From positions 35,043-99,042 of the forward strand of contig CAVRXD010000036.1 in NCBI GenBank assembly GCA_963725065.1: a stretch of 64,000 nt of DNA, read 5' to 3'. The notes below the pieces were generated by a model. It saw nothing but the letters and a program-made list of their open reading frames with translations, was not told the DNA's origin and did not search any database. Below, in pieces: positions 53,962 to 62,315 of this stretch. The first letter of the stretch is position 1, and every line of letters begins with the position of its first letter. The DNA comes from VAZQ01 sp963725065 (GTDB taxonomy: Bacteria; Pseudomonadota; Alphaproteobacteria; Rhizobiales; Xanthobacteraceae). Both the position numbers and the translations under genes were made by a program.

Positions 53962-55755
53962 CTACGAATACGAGCCGTTCCAGGGATGCTTGCGATGACC
54001 GCGCAGCTTTAGATAGCTCTTCTTCTCCTGGTCGAACTCTTTTACCCGAGCGGCGAGATCAAACGTCAACGCCTCAGTGCGCTGCCGATAAAGCTTAGTC
54101 GCCCCTTCGTAGAAGGCTATATCGTCCGCCAGCAGTTTTCTCAGCTCGTCAATCTGTTTTTTGGTCACCTTCGCTGCATTCTCCGGCGTCTTGTTCAACG
54201 GCACATAGAATACGTCTGGCAGCCCGAGCAACTCGGCGAGCAACACAACGAACTCGTCGAATTCATCCTGTATTCCGAATATAGAGACCATTTCATCGAG
54301 GTTGTGCAACGCCTCTGTCGCTCGCCTTGCTCTCCCCTCTGCGTCTCCGTTGTTGCCCGGCGAAAAATATTCCCATTGCAGCGGGATCGCGGACCGAAAA
54401 CGGTGAAAGTATTCGACCACGTCAAGACGATGTTCTTGTATTGCGGTCTGAAAGATGGAGGGAGCGGTTGAATTGAACCGATAGTGGGAAATGATTCTGC
54501 TGACCGGATTGCGCAATATCGTAATTGCTACGTATCGAACAGGCATACGTTGAAATAATTCATTCCCAAGCCCGATATGCCCAGTGAAAAACATCGGCCT
54601 TATTCGATCGTCGTCAGTCGGAGGCGCCTCAACGAGTGAAAGAAACTCGCTCGGAAAATAGCGCGGGAAAAAATCGGTCCCATAACTGTCGGCGCGATAC
54701 TTATAGTTCCTCATCAGGATGCTGTTCAGCGTCGTGCCCGCTGCCTTCGGCACATGAAGATGCACCAGCGGGGGCACACTGGGCGCGGCCCCCTTTGGGG
54801 CATCCCGCAGAGACAGCAGGTCGTCGAAACGATAGGGCGCGCCGGTCGACGCCTTTCCCCTGGCGGCAAGCTCCTCGAAGGTGGCGCCATGGCCGACCTT
54901 GAGCAGCCGGTTCTCCTGGGCCAGCTGGGCGTTCGTCGCGGCCAGCGCCTGCTGTTCCTGCCGGGCGGCGCCGGACTGGTGGACGAGGTCGCTCAGCGTC
55001 CCCAGCTTCGCCTGCTGGTCGGCAATCGTGGCTTCCAGGCCGGCCAGCTGCGGGGCCGTGACTTGCGCCGGGACACCCGACAGCAGATCGCGCTGACTGC
55101 CGGCTTCGGTGCTCAGGCGTTGCACGATCTCGTTGAGTGAAGTCAGCTGGATCTGGTTCGCATGCATCGTTGCGTTGAGCGCGCCGAGCTGGAGCTGCTG
55201 GCCATGCAGCGTGGCCTCCAGGTTCGCGCGTTGCGCCGGCGGCAGGTGCTGCGAGACTTCGCCGAGGAGCGCCCGCTGGCCGTCCTGGGCCACGCTCAAT
55301 TGCTGCACACGATCGTTGAGGGGGCCGAGCTCCGCCTGCTGCGTCTGGATCGTTGCGGTCAGCGTCCCGAGCTCCGCCTGCTGACCCTGGATCGTCGCCT
55401 CCAGCTCCGCCAGCCGCGCCGGCGGCATTTGCTCGGCGACTTCGGCGAGCAGCGCGCGGTGACGGGCTTCGTCCGCGACCAGGCGCTGGATGCGCTCGTT
55501 CATGCGGCCGAGTTGGGCTTGCTGCTCCGAGATCGCAGCCTCCACCTCGGCCCGCCGCTCCGGCGGCATGTGCTGCGCGACTTCGGCCAGCAGCGCGCGG
55601 TGATTGGCTTCGTCCGCGCTCAAGCGCTGCGCCTGCCCACCCAGCTCGGCGAGCTGGGCCTGCTGCCTGGTAATCGCCGCCTCGGCATTGGCCAGCCGCA
55701 GCATCACCCGCTTGACCGCCGGCAGCTTCAGCAGAGATCGAACCACCCGCCCCAT
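53962..55755 (-). CDS. Sulfotransferase with long repetitive coiled-coil N-terminus
   Basis: A 597-residue protein. Residues about 21-286 form a coiled coil built of repeats. The segment (H/Q)RALLAEV..xxPP recurs at about residues 52, 99 and 160, with a weaker copy (QRDLLSG) near 221, spaced 47, 61 and 61 residues; the extra 14 equal two heptads. A Sulfotransfer_2-like domain follows, with the PAPS loop HLHVPKAAGTTLNSIL near 333 and the 3' site ITILRNPVSRIISHYRF. It would sulfate a surface glycan. The coiled coil may set oligomer state or reach. It has no signal peptide. Confidence 0.82.
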   Translation of the reverse strand: MGRVVRSLLKLPAVKRVMLRLANAEAAITRQQAQLAELGGQAQRLSADEANHRALLAEVAQHMPPERRAEVEAAISEQQAQLGRMNERIQRLVADEARHRALLAEVAEQMPPARLAELEATIQGQQAELGTLTATIQTQQAELGPLNDRVQQLSVAQDGQRALLGEVSQHLPPAQRANLEATLHGQQLQLGALNATMHANQIQLTSLNEIVQRLSTEAGSQRDLLSGVPAQVTAPQLAGLEATIADQQAKLGTLSDLVHQSGAARQEQQALAATNAQLAQENRLLKVGHGATFEELAARGKASTGAPYRFDDLLSLRDAPKGAAPSVPPLVHLHVPKAAGTTLNSILMRNYKYRADSYGTDFFPRYFPSEFLSLVEAPPTDDDRIRPMFFTGHIGLGNELFQRMPVRYVAITILRNPVSRIISHYRFNSTAPSIFQTAIQEHRLDVVEYFHRFRSAIPLQWEYFSPGNNGDAEGRARRATEALHNLDEMVSIFGIQDEFDEFVVLLAELLGLPDVFYVPLNKTPENAAKVTKKQIDELRKLLADDIAFYEGATKLYRQRTEALTFDLAARVKEFDQEKKSYLKLRGHRKHPWNGSYS

Positions 55756-55942
55756 CCCAGCAAACCTTTCGTCGTCTTTTCAAAATCGTTTTCTATTTCT
55801 GTTGGACACGGCGCAAGCCACTTGCCACGCACTCGGTGCGCTCCCCTCCCCCGTGAGCGGCTGTGCGCGTTGGAGATGCACGGCACGCCTAGCCCGAGAC
55901 CGAGTCTGCCGCTTGCTCCGAGTTCATTTCAATGGGGCACGT

Positions 55943-58699
55943 CTACCCTCCGCGCGGCGGGCTCTTGCCCAGATGCATCCACCAGCCCAGCAAGTCGTAG
56001 AGCCGCTTCCACCTTCGCCGCGGCGGAGCGTTCATGGCGTCCTTCGACCATTTGCTGACGGCCGACCATTGCTGCATGCGCCGGAGCGCCGGCATGAACT
56101 CGCCGCGCAACGCCATGCGCCAGGTCTTGTTGAGATAGACCCTCCGGACGTCGGGGGGCGCACGCCGCCAGAGCGCCAGGGCGCGCCGGATATTGGCGAA
56201 AGCGATGCGTTCCTGCCCATATCCGCTTTCCGCCAGCAACCGGGCGACGTGGTCGGCGGCCGTCGCCTTGCGGGCGCTGCGGCTCAACCATCTTCGTTTC
56301 TTCTCGGGGGCCGAGCTGGTGCGTGCGACCTCGATGAAGCGCCGCTCGAGCTGGGTGGGATCCTGCATCGCCTCGAGATCCCATAGGCCCTCGTCGATCC
56401 GTTCGAGCAACGGTTTCGGCAACAGGGAGCGATAGTCCCAAAGCAGCGCGAGCAGCGCGAGCTGGTGCTTTTCGTCGTCGGTCCGCAATTTGTGGATGAT
56501 GTTCGCGAGGCGATGCCAAGCCGCCAGGATATCCCTGGCAGCCTGCCGCTCGCCGTTGTCGGCCAGGATCGGAACGATGGTGTAGACGTGCGTCAGCAGG
56601 ATCGACGGATTGATGTTGACGACGCCGATGAACGCCTCGGCGAGATCGGAGGCAAGCGCCGGCGTAAGCTTGCCGGCGTCCGCCGCCAGCCGCAGCAGGG
56701 TGTCGAAATAGAGCCGCAGCGTCGGCAGACCGTGCGGGTACAGCTCCATCGCGTATTTGAGCCAGGCGAGCCCCCCGGCCGTGTCGCGGTTCTTGAGCTT
56801 CGCCCAGCCGACATAGCCGTGGCATGCGGCTACGATGATATCGCGCGTGCTGTGCGGGAGCATTTTCCGGCCGTGAAGCTCGGGCGTATGGCGCAGAACC
56901 AGCTCGCTCGTGGCCACGTCGGCATATTCGTAGCAGGGGAAGACGGCGTCGAGCTCGTGCAGGGTATAGGCGAAGGCCACGTCCGCGCCGTGGACGTCGA
57001 ATTCCAGATCGTCGAACCGCTCGATGATGTTGTGGAATCTGCTTTCGGCGGCGAGGATGTCGGCGTCCGGCTTGAAGAAGCTCCAGTGCGCCTGGTTGAA
57101 CAGGAGCAGCAGCGAATCCGGGAAGCGCGCCAGGCCTTCCGCGAAATAGCGATCGGCGCGCGCGGCCCATTCCCCGACCTTCGGACTTTCGTGGAACGTG
57201 AACACCGCCTGGGCATGCAGGTGCGCGGCGTTGTTGTAGTCGACGTCGTCGAGCAGATCGTCATGGCCGATGTGCTCGCCGATATCGCCGATCCGGTCGC
57301 GGATGTGATTGGTGCCGAACAGGCCGCAGTCAACCGCCGGCGTCAGCCAGACCAGGCGCCGCTGGCGCGGCGTCCTGGCCGCCGGCGCGGATGGCCACAC
57401 CAGGCCCATGAACAGCGCATATTTGAGCAACCGCTGGTAGCTCTCCTCGCGCGGCTGGCGATGAATCGCAAAGCGGGCGTTCACCTCGGGGACCACGGTT
57501 GCGAGGTCATACGCCGGATCGCCGCCGGCTTCGAAGCGGTCGAGGTGACCGCCCGCATCGCTCACCATCGTTTCCGCCCGGTACGGGAAGGTGCCGGGCG
57601 CAATCTCGCCGTAGAAGGTGCCTTCCGGGTAGAGCAGGAACGCGCCGTTGGCGAGCGCGTCGCGCCAGCGCGGCGATGGCGAGCCGGCGTAGCGATTGAC
57701 GACGGGCAGGAACTTCGCGTGCGAGATCAGCTCGAAATAGTCCTTCTCGGGCATATGCCCTTCGACCACCTTCACGGTGTATTTGCTTCCGAGCTCCGCC
57801 AGATTGAACAGGAAGCGCGGCTTCTCGGAATGGAATGGCGCCAGCGCCGAGCCGGTGAAGATGATGTCGAAGTGCTTTTCGCGATGCGTGGAGGCCTCGG
57901 GAAACGGCGTCGCCAGCGGATGCAGCAGCATGTTCGCCGCGCAGAACAGTCCCGGGGTGCCCTGGCTGAGCTCGAAATGCTCCTGCGAGCAATTGCAGAT
58001 CGCGGCATCGTAGAGCGCGTAATTGTCGACGTTGCGATACTGGAAGGCATCGGAGTCGTGGCACCAGATCACCTTAGGAACGGCGACCTTGTGGAAATCC
58101 TTGGCCAGCAGCCATTGCGGGCTCAGTGAAAACAGAATGTCCGGCTGTTCGTCAGGCGGCAATCCCTCGATGAACGCGCTCAGCGAGTCCGTCGCCGAGT
58201 AGTCATAGGCATTCTCCGGAAGCTGGCTTCCGACGTATTTCACCGTGATCGCGCCGTACTTGTAGACCGGCGCAATGAAGCTCTCCGAATAATGCTCCGG
58301 AAATACCGACAGGATCGCGCCGGTGATGAAGATCGTGACGTCGTCGCGGGCAAGCAACGCCTGGAATTTTCGTGTCGCCTGCGCAACCGCGGCATCATCG
58401 CTGCGGGCAAGCGCTGCCTTGGCGTCGGCCTCGCGATCCAGCGACCACAGCGCCAGCGCCTGGCACAATCGGGCACGGCCGCTCATGTCGGGCAGGCGGT
58501 CCAGGATCGCCAGGCCCTGCTCCAGAAGGCCGCCGAGAACGAGCGAGCAGCCCTTGAGCTCGGACCCCGCCGGCGCCCACTGCGCGGCATTGAGGAAATC
58601 GCCGCGCGCGAAAGCTCCGTCGGCGGAACCGTATGTCGCGTGGATATCCTGGGTGGTGAACCGGAACGAATATTCCGGGGCAATTTGGCGAGGCCTCAT
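55943..58699 (-). CDS. Large glycosyltransferase-like protein (CgeB/GT4-like)
   Basis: A 918-residue soluble protein. An N-terminal helical part (1-110) precedes a GT-B-like region: ILFSLSPQWLLAKDFHKV, VIWCHDSDAFQYRNVDN, FDIIFTGSALAPFHSEKPRF, and SPSPRWRDALANGAFLLYPE, the last resembling the sugar-nucleotide-binding region of CgeB-like transferases. From about residue 500 on it is helical and TPR-like (ADRYFAEGLARFPDSLLLLF). It lies within the glycan locus. The donor and acceptor are unknown. Confidence 0.72.
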   Translation of the reverse strand: MRPRQIAPEYSFRFTTQDIHATYGSADGAFARGDFLNAAQWAPAGSELKGCSLVLGGLLEQGLAILDRLPDMSGRARLCQALALWSLDREADAKAALARSDDAAVAQATRKFQALLARDDVTIFITGAILSVFPEHYSESFIAPVYKYGAITVKYVGSQLPENAYDYSATDSLSAFIEGLPPDEQPDILFSLSPQWLLAKDFHKVAVPKVIWCHDSDAFQYRNVDNYALYDAAICNCSQEHFELSQGTPGLFCAANMLLHPLATPFPEASTHREKHFDIIFTGSALAPFHSEKPRFLFNLAELGSKYTVKVVEGHMPEKDYFELISHAKFLPVVNRYAGSPSPRWRDALANGAFLLYPEGTFYGEIAPGTFPYRAETMVSDAGGHLDRFEAGGDPAYDLATVVPEVNARFAIHRQPREESYQRLLKYALFMGLVWPSAPAARTPRQRRLVWLTPAVDCGLFGTNHIRDRIGDIGEHIGHDDLLDDVDYNNAAHLHAQAVFTFHESPKVGEWAARADRYFAEGLARFPDSLLLLFNQAHWSFFKPDADILAAESRFHNIIERFDDLEFDVHGADVAFAYTLHELDAVFPCYEYADVATSELVLRHTPELHGRKMLPHSTRDIIVAACHGYVGWAKLKNRDTAGGLAWLKYAMELYPHGLPTLRLYFDTLLRLAADAGKLTPALASDLAEAFIGVVNINPSILLTHVYTIVPILADNGERQAARDILAAWHRLANIIHKLRTDDEKHQLALLALLWDYRSLLPKPLLERIDEGLWDLEAMQDPTQLERRFIEVARTSSAPEKKRRWLSRSARKATAADHVARLLAESGYGQERIAFANIRRALALWRRAPPDVRRVYLNKTWRMALRGEFMPALRRMQQWSAVSKWSKDAMNAPPRRRWKRLYDLLGWWMHLGKSPPRGG

Positions 58700-58742
58700 C
58701 GACTACCGATCTCCTGAACAGGCGCGAAAAGACGACACCGCT

Positions 58743-59657
58743 TCAAGCGCCTGAATCGTACCGCCCATAGCGCCGTTGCTGGACCGCGAGCACGGTGACG
58801 ATCCGGAAGAACCAGAGTGGGTCCATCAACCCTGCTCCCAGCAGCAGGCCCGCGGCCGCCCTCCAATGCCCGGCGCGGCATTGATGGACGAACAGCCGCA
58901 GCTTTTCGCGCGCGCGCCAATTCTGCAGGAATCGCCGGGTCTGGCCGTCGATGTCGCCCCGCTTCGACAGCATGTCCGCGATCTGAATGTGCTCCGCCAG
59001 ATACGGCGGCACCCCGTCGCGGCGATAATGGATCGTGCGCGAGCCCTCATGCAGCCGCAACTCCGACACCATGACGTCGAGCGAGGCTTCCCTGAGGCCC
59101 GCCATCGCAGCACGCAGCAGAAACTCGCGGTCGCTGCTCTCGGAGAACTTCGGATCGAAGTTGCCGATCTCGTCAAAGACCGAGCGATGGCAGAAGCGCG
59201 CGGACAGCAGCGGAATGTTGTCGCAGACATTCTCGAGCGAGAGCCTCGTGACGTCCCGACCCATCATCCGCCGCACCGTCACTTCGCGATTGTCCGGCAG
59301 CGTGCGGAAGATGCGGGCTCCTCCCGTCCAGATCTGCACGTGGGGCCGCGCGGCAGCGGCGGCCGCCAGCCGCCCGAGCGCTCCCGGGCACAGGCGATCG
59401 TCGCTGTGCAGCAGCAGGATGAAATCGCCCGTCGCCGCCTCGACCCCCAAGGCGGCCGCGGCGGTCGGGCCGGCCTTGCGGCCTTTCAAGATCTTGATGG
59501 CCGGACGTCGCTGCCGCAAGCCGTCGATGAATGTCTCGTCGCCATCGTGGACGACGATGTGCTCGAGCTCGACATTCCCCTCGCGTTCGATGCTGCCGAC
59601 GGCTTCGTCGAAGTACCGCGGCGAATCGAGTGTCAGCGTGATGATCGAAATCCGCAT
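58743..59657 (-). CDS. Family 2 glycosyltransferase
   Basis: About 304 residues from the ATG at 59657. GT-A fold: MRISIITLTLDSPRYFDEAV, then HIVVHDGDETFIDG and the metal-binding acidic motif LLLHSDDRLCPG. A basic, amphipathic C-terminus may bind membrane. It transfers a sugar from a nucleotide donor onto a growing glycan. The next gene starts 43 bp on. Confidence 0.88.
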   Translation of the reverse strand: MRISIITLTLDSPRYFDEAVGSIEREGNVELEHIVVHDGDETFIDGLRQRRPAIKILKGRKAGPTAAAALGVEAATGDFILLLHSDDRLCPGALGRLAAAAAARPHVQIWTGGARIFRTLPDNREVTVRRMMGRDVTRLSLENVCDNIPLLSARFCHRSVFDEIGNFDPKFSESSDREFLLRAAMAGLREASLDVMVSELRLHEGSRTIHYRRDGVPPYLAEHIQIADMLSKRGDIDGQTRRFLQNWRAREKLRLFVHQCRAGHWRAAAGLLLGAGLMDPLWFFRIVTVLAVQQRRYGRYDSGA

Positions 59658-59791
59658 CCGGCCCCGACTTTGCTCCCGAACATGCCCCGGCGGTTGCAAC
59701 CAGAGCTGCGCCAATGCTCCCGAGGGATATTGTCACCGCCGGCGGCAGGCGCCCGACTGGTATGCCACACAATCGTACTAGAGAAAGCGCT

Positions 59792-59867
59792 CTAGTGGTC
59801 CAATTCCGAAGTTCGTCAGCACTCGCGGTACATTCAAATACGAACTTCGGAATCTAAGGACCACTAG
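59792..59867. repeat. MITE-like 76-bp palindromic element
   Basis: The ends CTAGTGGTCC and GGACCACTAG are perfect 10-bp inverted repeats. Inside, TTCCGAAGTTCGT (59804-59816) pairs perfectly with ACGAACTTCGGAA (59840-59852). The TA bordered ends are compatible with an IS630/Tc1-type target. No transposase is encoded. Confidence 0.7.
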
Positions 59868-60004
59868 CAACTGTATGATTCTAGTGTCCCTTTTTGAACC
59901 CGACATTCGCGATCGCATTTGCCGCCGGTGTGCGCGAACTTCGGGTTCGGGGCACTAAAAGCGGTTCCCGTTCGTATTGGCTCGGCGCTTGCCCATTCTC
60001 TGGC

Positions 60005-60093
60005 GTCACCCGCGGGCTTGACCCGCGGGTCCATCCGCTTCGAAAGAGCGTTTTGCAAAGAAGATGGATTGCCGGGTCAAGCCCGGCAATGAC
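60005..60093. repeat. REP-like palindrome with two 31-bp arms
   Basis: The arm at 60005-60035 is an imperfect inverse of the arm at 60063-60093. Each arm contains its own CCGGGTCAAGCCCGG-type palindrome. This is the intergenic repeat type seen widely in Bradyrhizobium-like genomes. Confidence 0.7.
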
Positions 60094-60143
60094 AAAGGAA
60101 AGACCGTGCCAATCATCTCGCATCCATTTCAACGGGAACCGCT

Positions 60144-61052
60144 TTAGTCCCGAGGAATCGCCCGGCCAGCCGGTTCCACCTGCTGCGATCCCGGGCTTGC
60201 ATGCCAAGTCATCCGCGGTCGTTCAAGCCACGATCGCGCCCAGTAGTACAGCGCAGCGCCGCGACGGCCGGCGGTCAAGGCGGCGAGCCCTCGTTCCAGG
60301 TGGAGATAGGCTTTCAGTCGATGGTAAAGGGGCGCCGTGAGATGTCCGGCCGCGAACTCCTTTTGCCATTTGGCGGCCAGTATCTCGCAGCCGGAGTAGA
60401 TCTTCGGGGCGGACGGACGGTTGCTGATCTCGATCGCGGCGGCCACCACGGGCTGCACGACCAACTCTCCGTCTGCCAGTCCGAAGCGCAGCGTCCAGTC
60501 GCAGTCCTCCAGGCGCGGCGGCCTTTCATCCTGCAGCCCGACCGCTTGAAGCACCGGGGCTCGCCGGAACAGCAGCGTGGAACCGGCGCAAAACCAGCAC
60601 CCCCCGGCAAAGCCCTCCCAATTCGCCGGAGCGCGTGGATGCCGCATGCGCTGAATCTCGCCGCCCTGGCTGACCTCGGCCCAGCCGCAGGTGTACAGCA
60701 CCAAAGGATTATTCCGCTGGCGTTGATCCTCGACCGCGTCCGCAAACCTTTGGTTCAAGGTATCGGGCAGCAGGTAATCATCGGAATCGAGGAACCCTGC
60801 CCATTCGCCGCCGGCCAGCGTCAGGCCGGTATTGCGCGCCGCGCCCGGACCGGCGGTTCGTTCCTTGCGCACGATCCTGGCGCGCGGATCGGAAGCGAGC
60901 TCGGGCGGAAGCGTGATCGGCGGACTTGAACCGTCGTCCACGACGATCACCTCGAGATCACCCTTGAAATTCTGGCTCAGGATCGAGTTGACCGCGCGGA
61001 TGACCTTTTCCTGCCGATCGAGGGTCGGAATAACAAGGGAGAGCAGCGGCAT
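60144..61052 (-). CDS. Family 2 glycosyltransferase
   Basis: About 302 residues from the ATG at 61052 (MPLLSLVIPTLDRQEKV). The GT-A motifs are EVIVVDDGSSPP, GPGAARNTGL and the acidic metal-binding GFLDSDDYLL. It transfers a sugar to a lipid- or glycan-linked acceptor. An ATG at 61088 would add 12 residues. It is the first gene of the minus-strand glycan locus. Confidence 0.88.
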   Translation of the reverse strand: MPLLSLVIPTLDRQEKVIRAVNSILSQNFKGDLEVIVVDDGSSPPITLPPELASDPRARIVRKERTAGPGAARNTGLTLAGGEWAGFLDSDDYLLPDTLNQRFADAVEDQRQRNNPLVLYTCGWAEVSQGGEIQRMRHPRAPANWEGFAGGCWFCAGSTLLFRRAPVLQAVGLQDERPPRLEDCDWTLRFGLADGELVVQPVVAAAIEISNRPSAPKIYSGCEILAAKWQKEFAAGHLTAPLYHRLKAYLHLERGLAALTAGRRGAALYYWARSWLERPRMTWHASPGSQQVEPAGRAIPRD

Positions 61053-61103
61053 CCGGGGGAGAGCCTTCCATTCGCTCCGAGCGGCCATGATCTGGCGCGA
61101 CGT

Positions 61104-61144
61104 TAGAGCGGGATGACTTTTCTTCGAATCGTCATCCCGCTCTA
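61104..61144. repeat. Hairpin repeat AGAGCGGGATGAC / GTCATCCCGCTCT
   Basis: A perfect 13-bp inverted repeat (61105-61117 and 61131-61143) with a 13-base loop, extended by one T/A pair. This sequence is a familiar dispersed intergenic element of Hyphomicrobiales. Confidence 0.65.
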
Positions 61145-61156
61145 GCCGTTATGTTG

Positions 61157-61205
61157 GAGCATGATCTTTTCCGAAAACCGGTATCCACTTTTCGGGATCA
61201 TGCTC
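61157..61205. repeat. Hairpin repeat GAGCATGATC / GATCATGCTC
   Basis: Ten-base perfect ends flank an inner imperfect palindrome (TTTTCCGAAAACCGG ... CCACTTTTCGG). This 49-bp unit resembles the common Bradyrhizobium intergenic repeat. It sits 12 bp after the previous hairpin. Confidence 0.7.
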
Positions 61206-61522
61206 TAGCTAGAAACCTATCGCCTGATACCTGGATCGCGACCCGAACATGCCGTACGCGCACCAATTCCGGTCTTGATACTGCTCTTACCGCGTGTGCT
61301 TCACACGACCGCATTGGTGGCACAAGGCAATAGTGTCACCCTATTGAAATCATTATATGATTGGCCACATCTCAGCCAACCCGCCATAACCAATTCCGGG
61401 CCGAAAAGCAATGACTGAAGCGGCTTTTCGTCGAGTCGCAATCGCTGGTATGAGGTTCAGAACCCGATCTGAGCTGCCTTGCAGCCTCCGCCTGAGGAGG
61501 CCGGCCCGCAGGTGAACGAGCG

Positions 61523-62074
61523 ATGGCTCCGCTGCAATCCGATGACCCCATGCATTCGCGACGGCCCGCCGCATTCCTCGATCGGGATGGCGTGATCAAC
61601 CACGACGACCGATACGTGGGGACCCCCGATCGCGTCCGTTGGATGCCCGGCGTGGCCGCGGCCATCTGCCTGCTCAACCAGCGGGGCTACTTCGTCTTCA
61701 TGGTGACGAACCAGGCCGGCGTGGCGCATGGTTATTACACCGAGCGTGACGTTCGGGATCTGCATGCCTGGATGCGACAGGAGCTGGCCGGCAAGGGCGC
61801 GCGAATCGACGATGTGCGCTATTGTCCCTACCATCCGGACGCGGCCATCGCCGACTACCGCAAGGTTTCCGATTGGAGGAAGCCCGCTCCCGGCATGATC
61901 CTCGACCTGATGCGGGTGTGGCCGGTCGAGACCACCGAGAGCTTTCTCATCGGCGACAAGCCCTCCGACATGGAGGCCGCGAATGCGGTCGGGATCACCG
62001 GCCATCTGTTCACCGGCGGAGACCTCGCCGCATTCGTGGAGAAGTGCGTCGCGAGGCCGGCGGGAAGTCCATAA
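61523..62074 (+). CDS. gmhB: GmhB-like HAD phosphatase
   Basis: A 183-residue HAD-IIIA phosphatase. Catalytic aspartates in AAFLDRDGVINHDD, then VTNQAGVAHGYYTE, KPAPGMILD and FLIGDKPSDMEAA. It matches D-glycero-D-manno-heptose-1,7-bisphosphate 7-phosphatase. The zinc loop keeps CPYHP, but the two later cysteines read Ser and Trp (KVSDWRKP), so the zinc site looks incomplete. It would supply heptose for the LPS core or another glycan. AGGTG sits 8 bases before the ATG at 61523; another ATG at 61550 is possible. Confidence 0.82.
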   Translation: MAPLQSDDPMHSRRPAAFLDRDGVINHDDRYVGTPDRVRWMPGVAAAICLLNQRGYFVFMVTNQAGVAHGYYTERDVRDLHAWMRQELAGKGARIDDVRYCPYHPDAAIADYRKVSDWRKPAPGMILDLMRVWPVETTESFLIGDKPSDMEAANAVGITGHLFTGGDLAAFVEKCVARPAGSP

Positions 62075-62126
62075 GTATTAGTGATCCAAGCGCGCGGCAG
62101 GCAGGCGTCCCGAGGGCACCTCGTGA

Positions 62127-62265
62127 GGCGAACAGGATGTCCTGCACGTTGATTGCCGCACCGTTCATGAACGTGATGACATCGTGCGAGGCGCCGCCGG
62201 CGTAGTTGACCTGCCAATGGTCGCATCGATGTTGGTGAAGGTCGCACCCGGGCCGTAGCCGACGG
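62127..62265 (-). pseudogene. Decayed C-terminal tail of a second RTX protein
   Basis: On the minus strand just after the RTX gene's stop, the sequence reads VGYGPGATFTNIDAT, then after a one-base shift WQVNYAGGASHDVITFMNGA and INVQDILFA. This parallels the RTX gene's own end (GATFTQIGATNQWLI ... ETITLLNGATVDPSDVFF) without being identical. It is a relic of a paralogous tail. Confidence 0.65.
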
Positions 62266-62315
62266 GGGCTCGTCGCGTCAGCACACTTGCAGGCGGCCGG
62301 GCTCGAGCGGCATCA

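Larger units (their letters stand above)
59658..60143. other. Intergenic region with two palindromic repeats
   Basis: About 490 bp with no gene. It holds a 76-bp terminal-inverted-repeat element (59792-59867) and a 89-bp REP-like palindrome (60005-60093), described separately. Confidence 0.6.
61053..61522. other. Intergenic region before gmhB with two hairpin repeats
   Basis: About 470 bp between divergent genes. Two perfect-stem hairpins (61104-61144 and 61157-61205) lie next to each other, then about 300 bp without recognised features. Confidence 0.55.
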
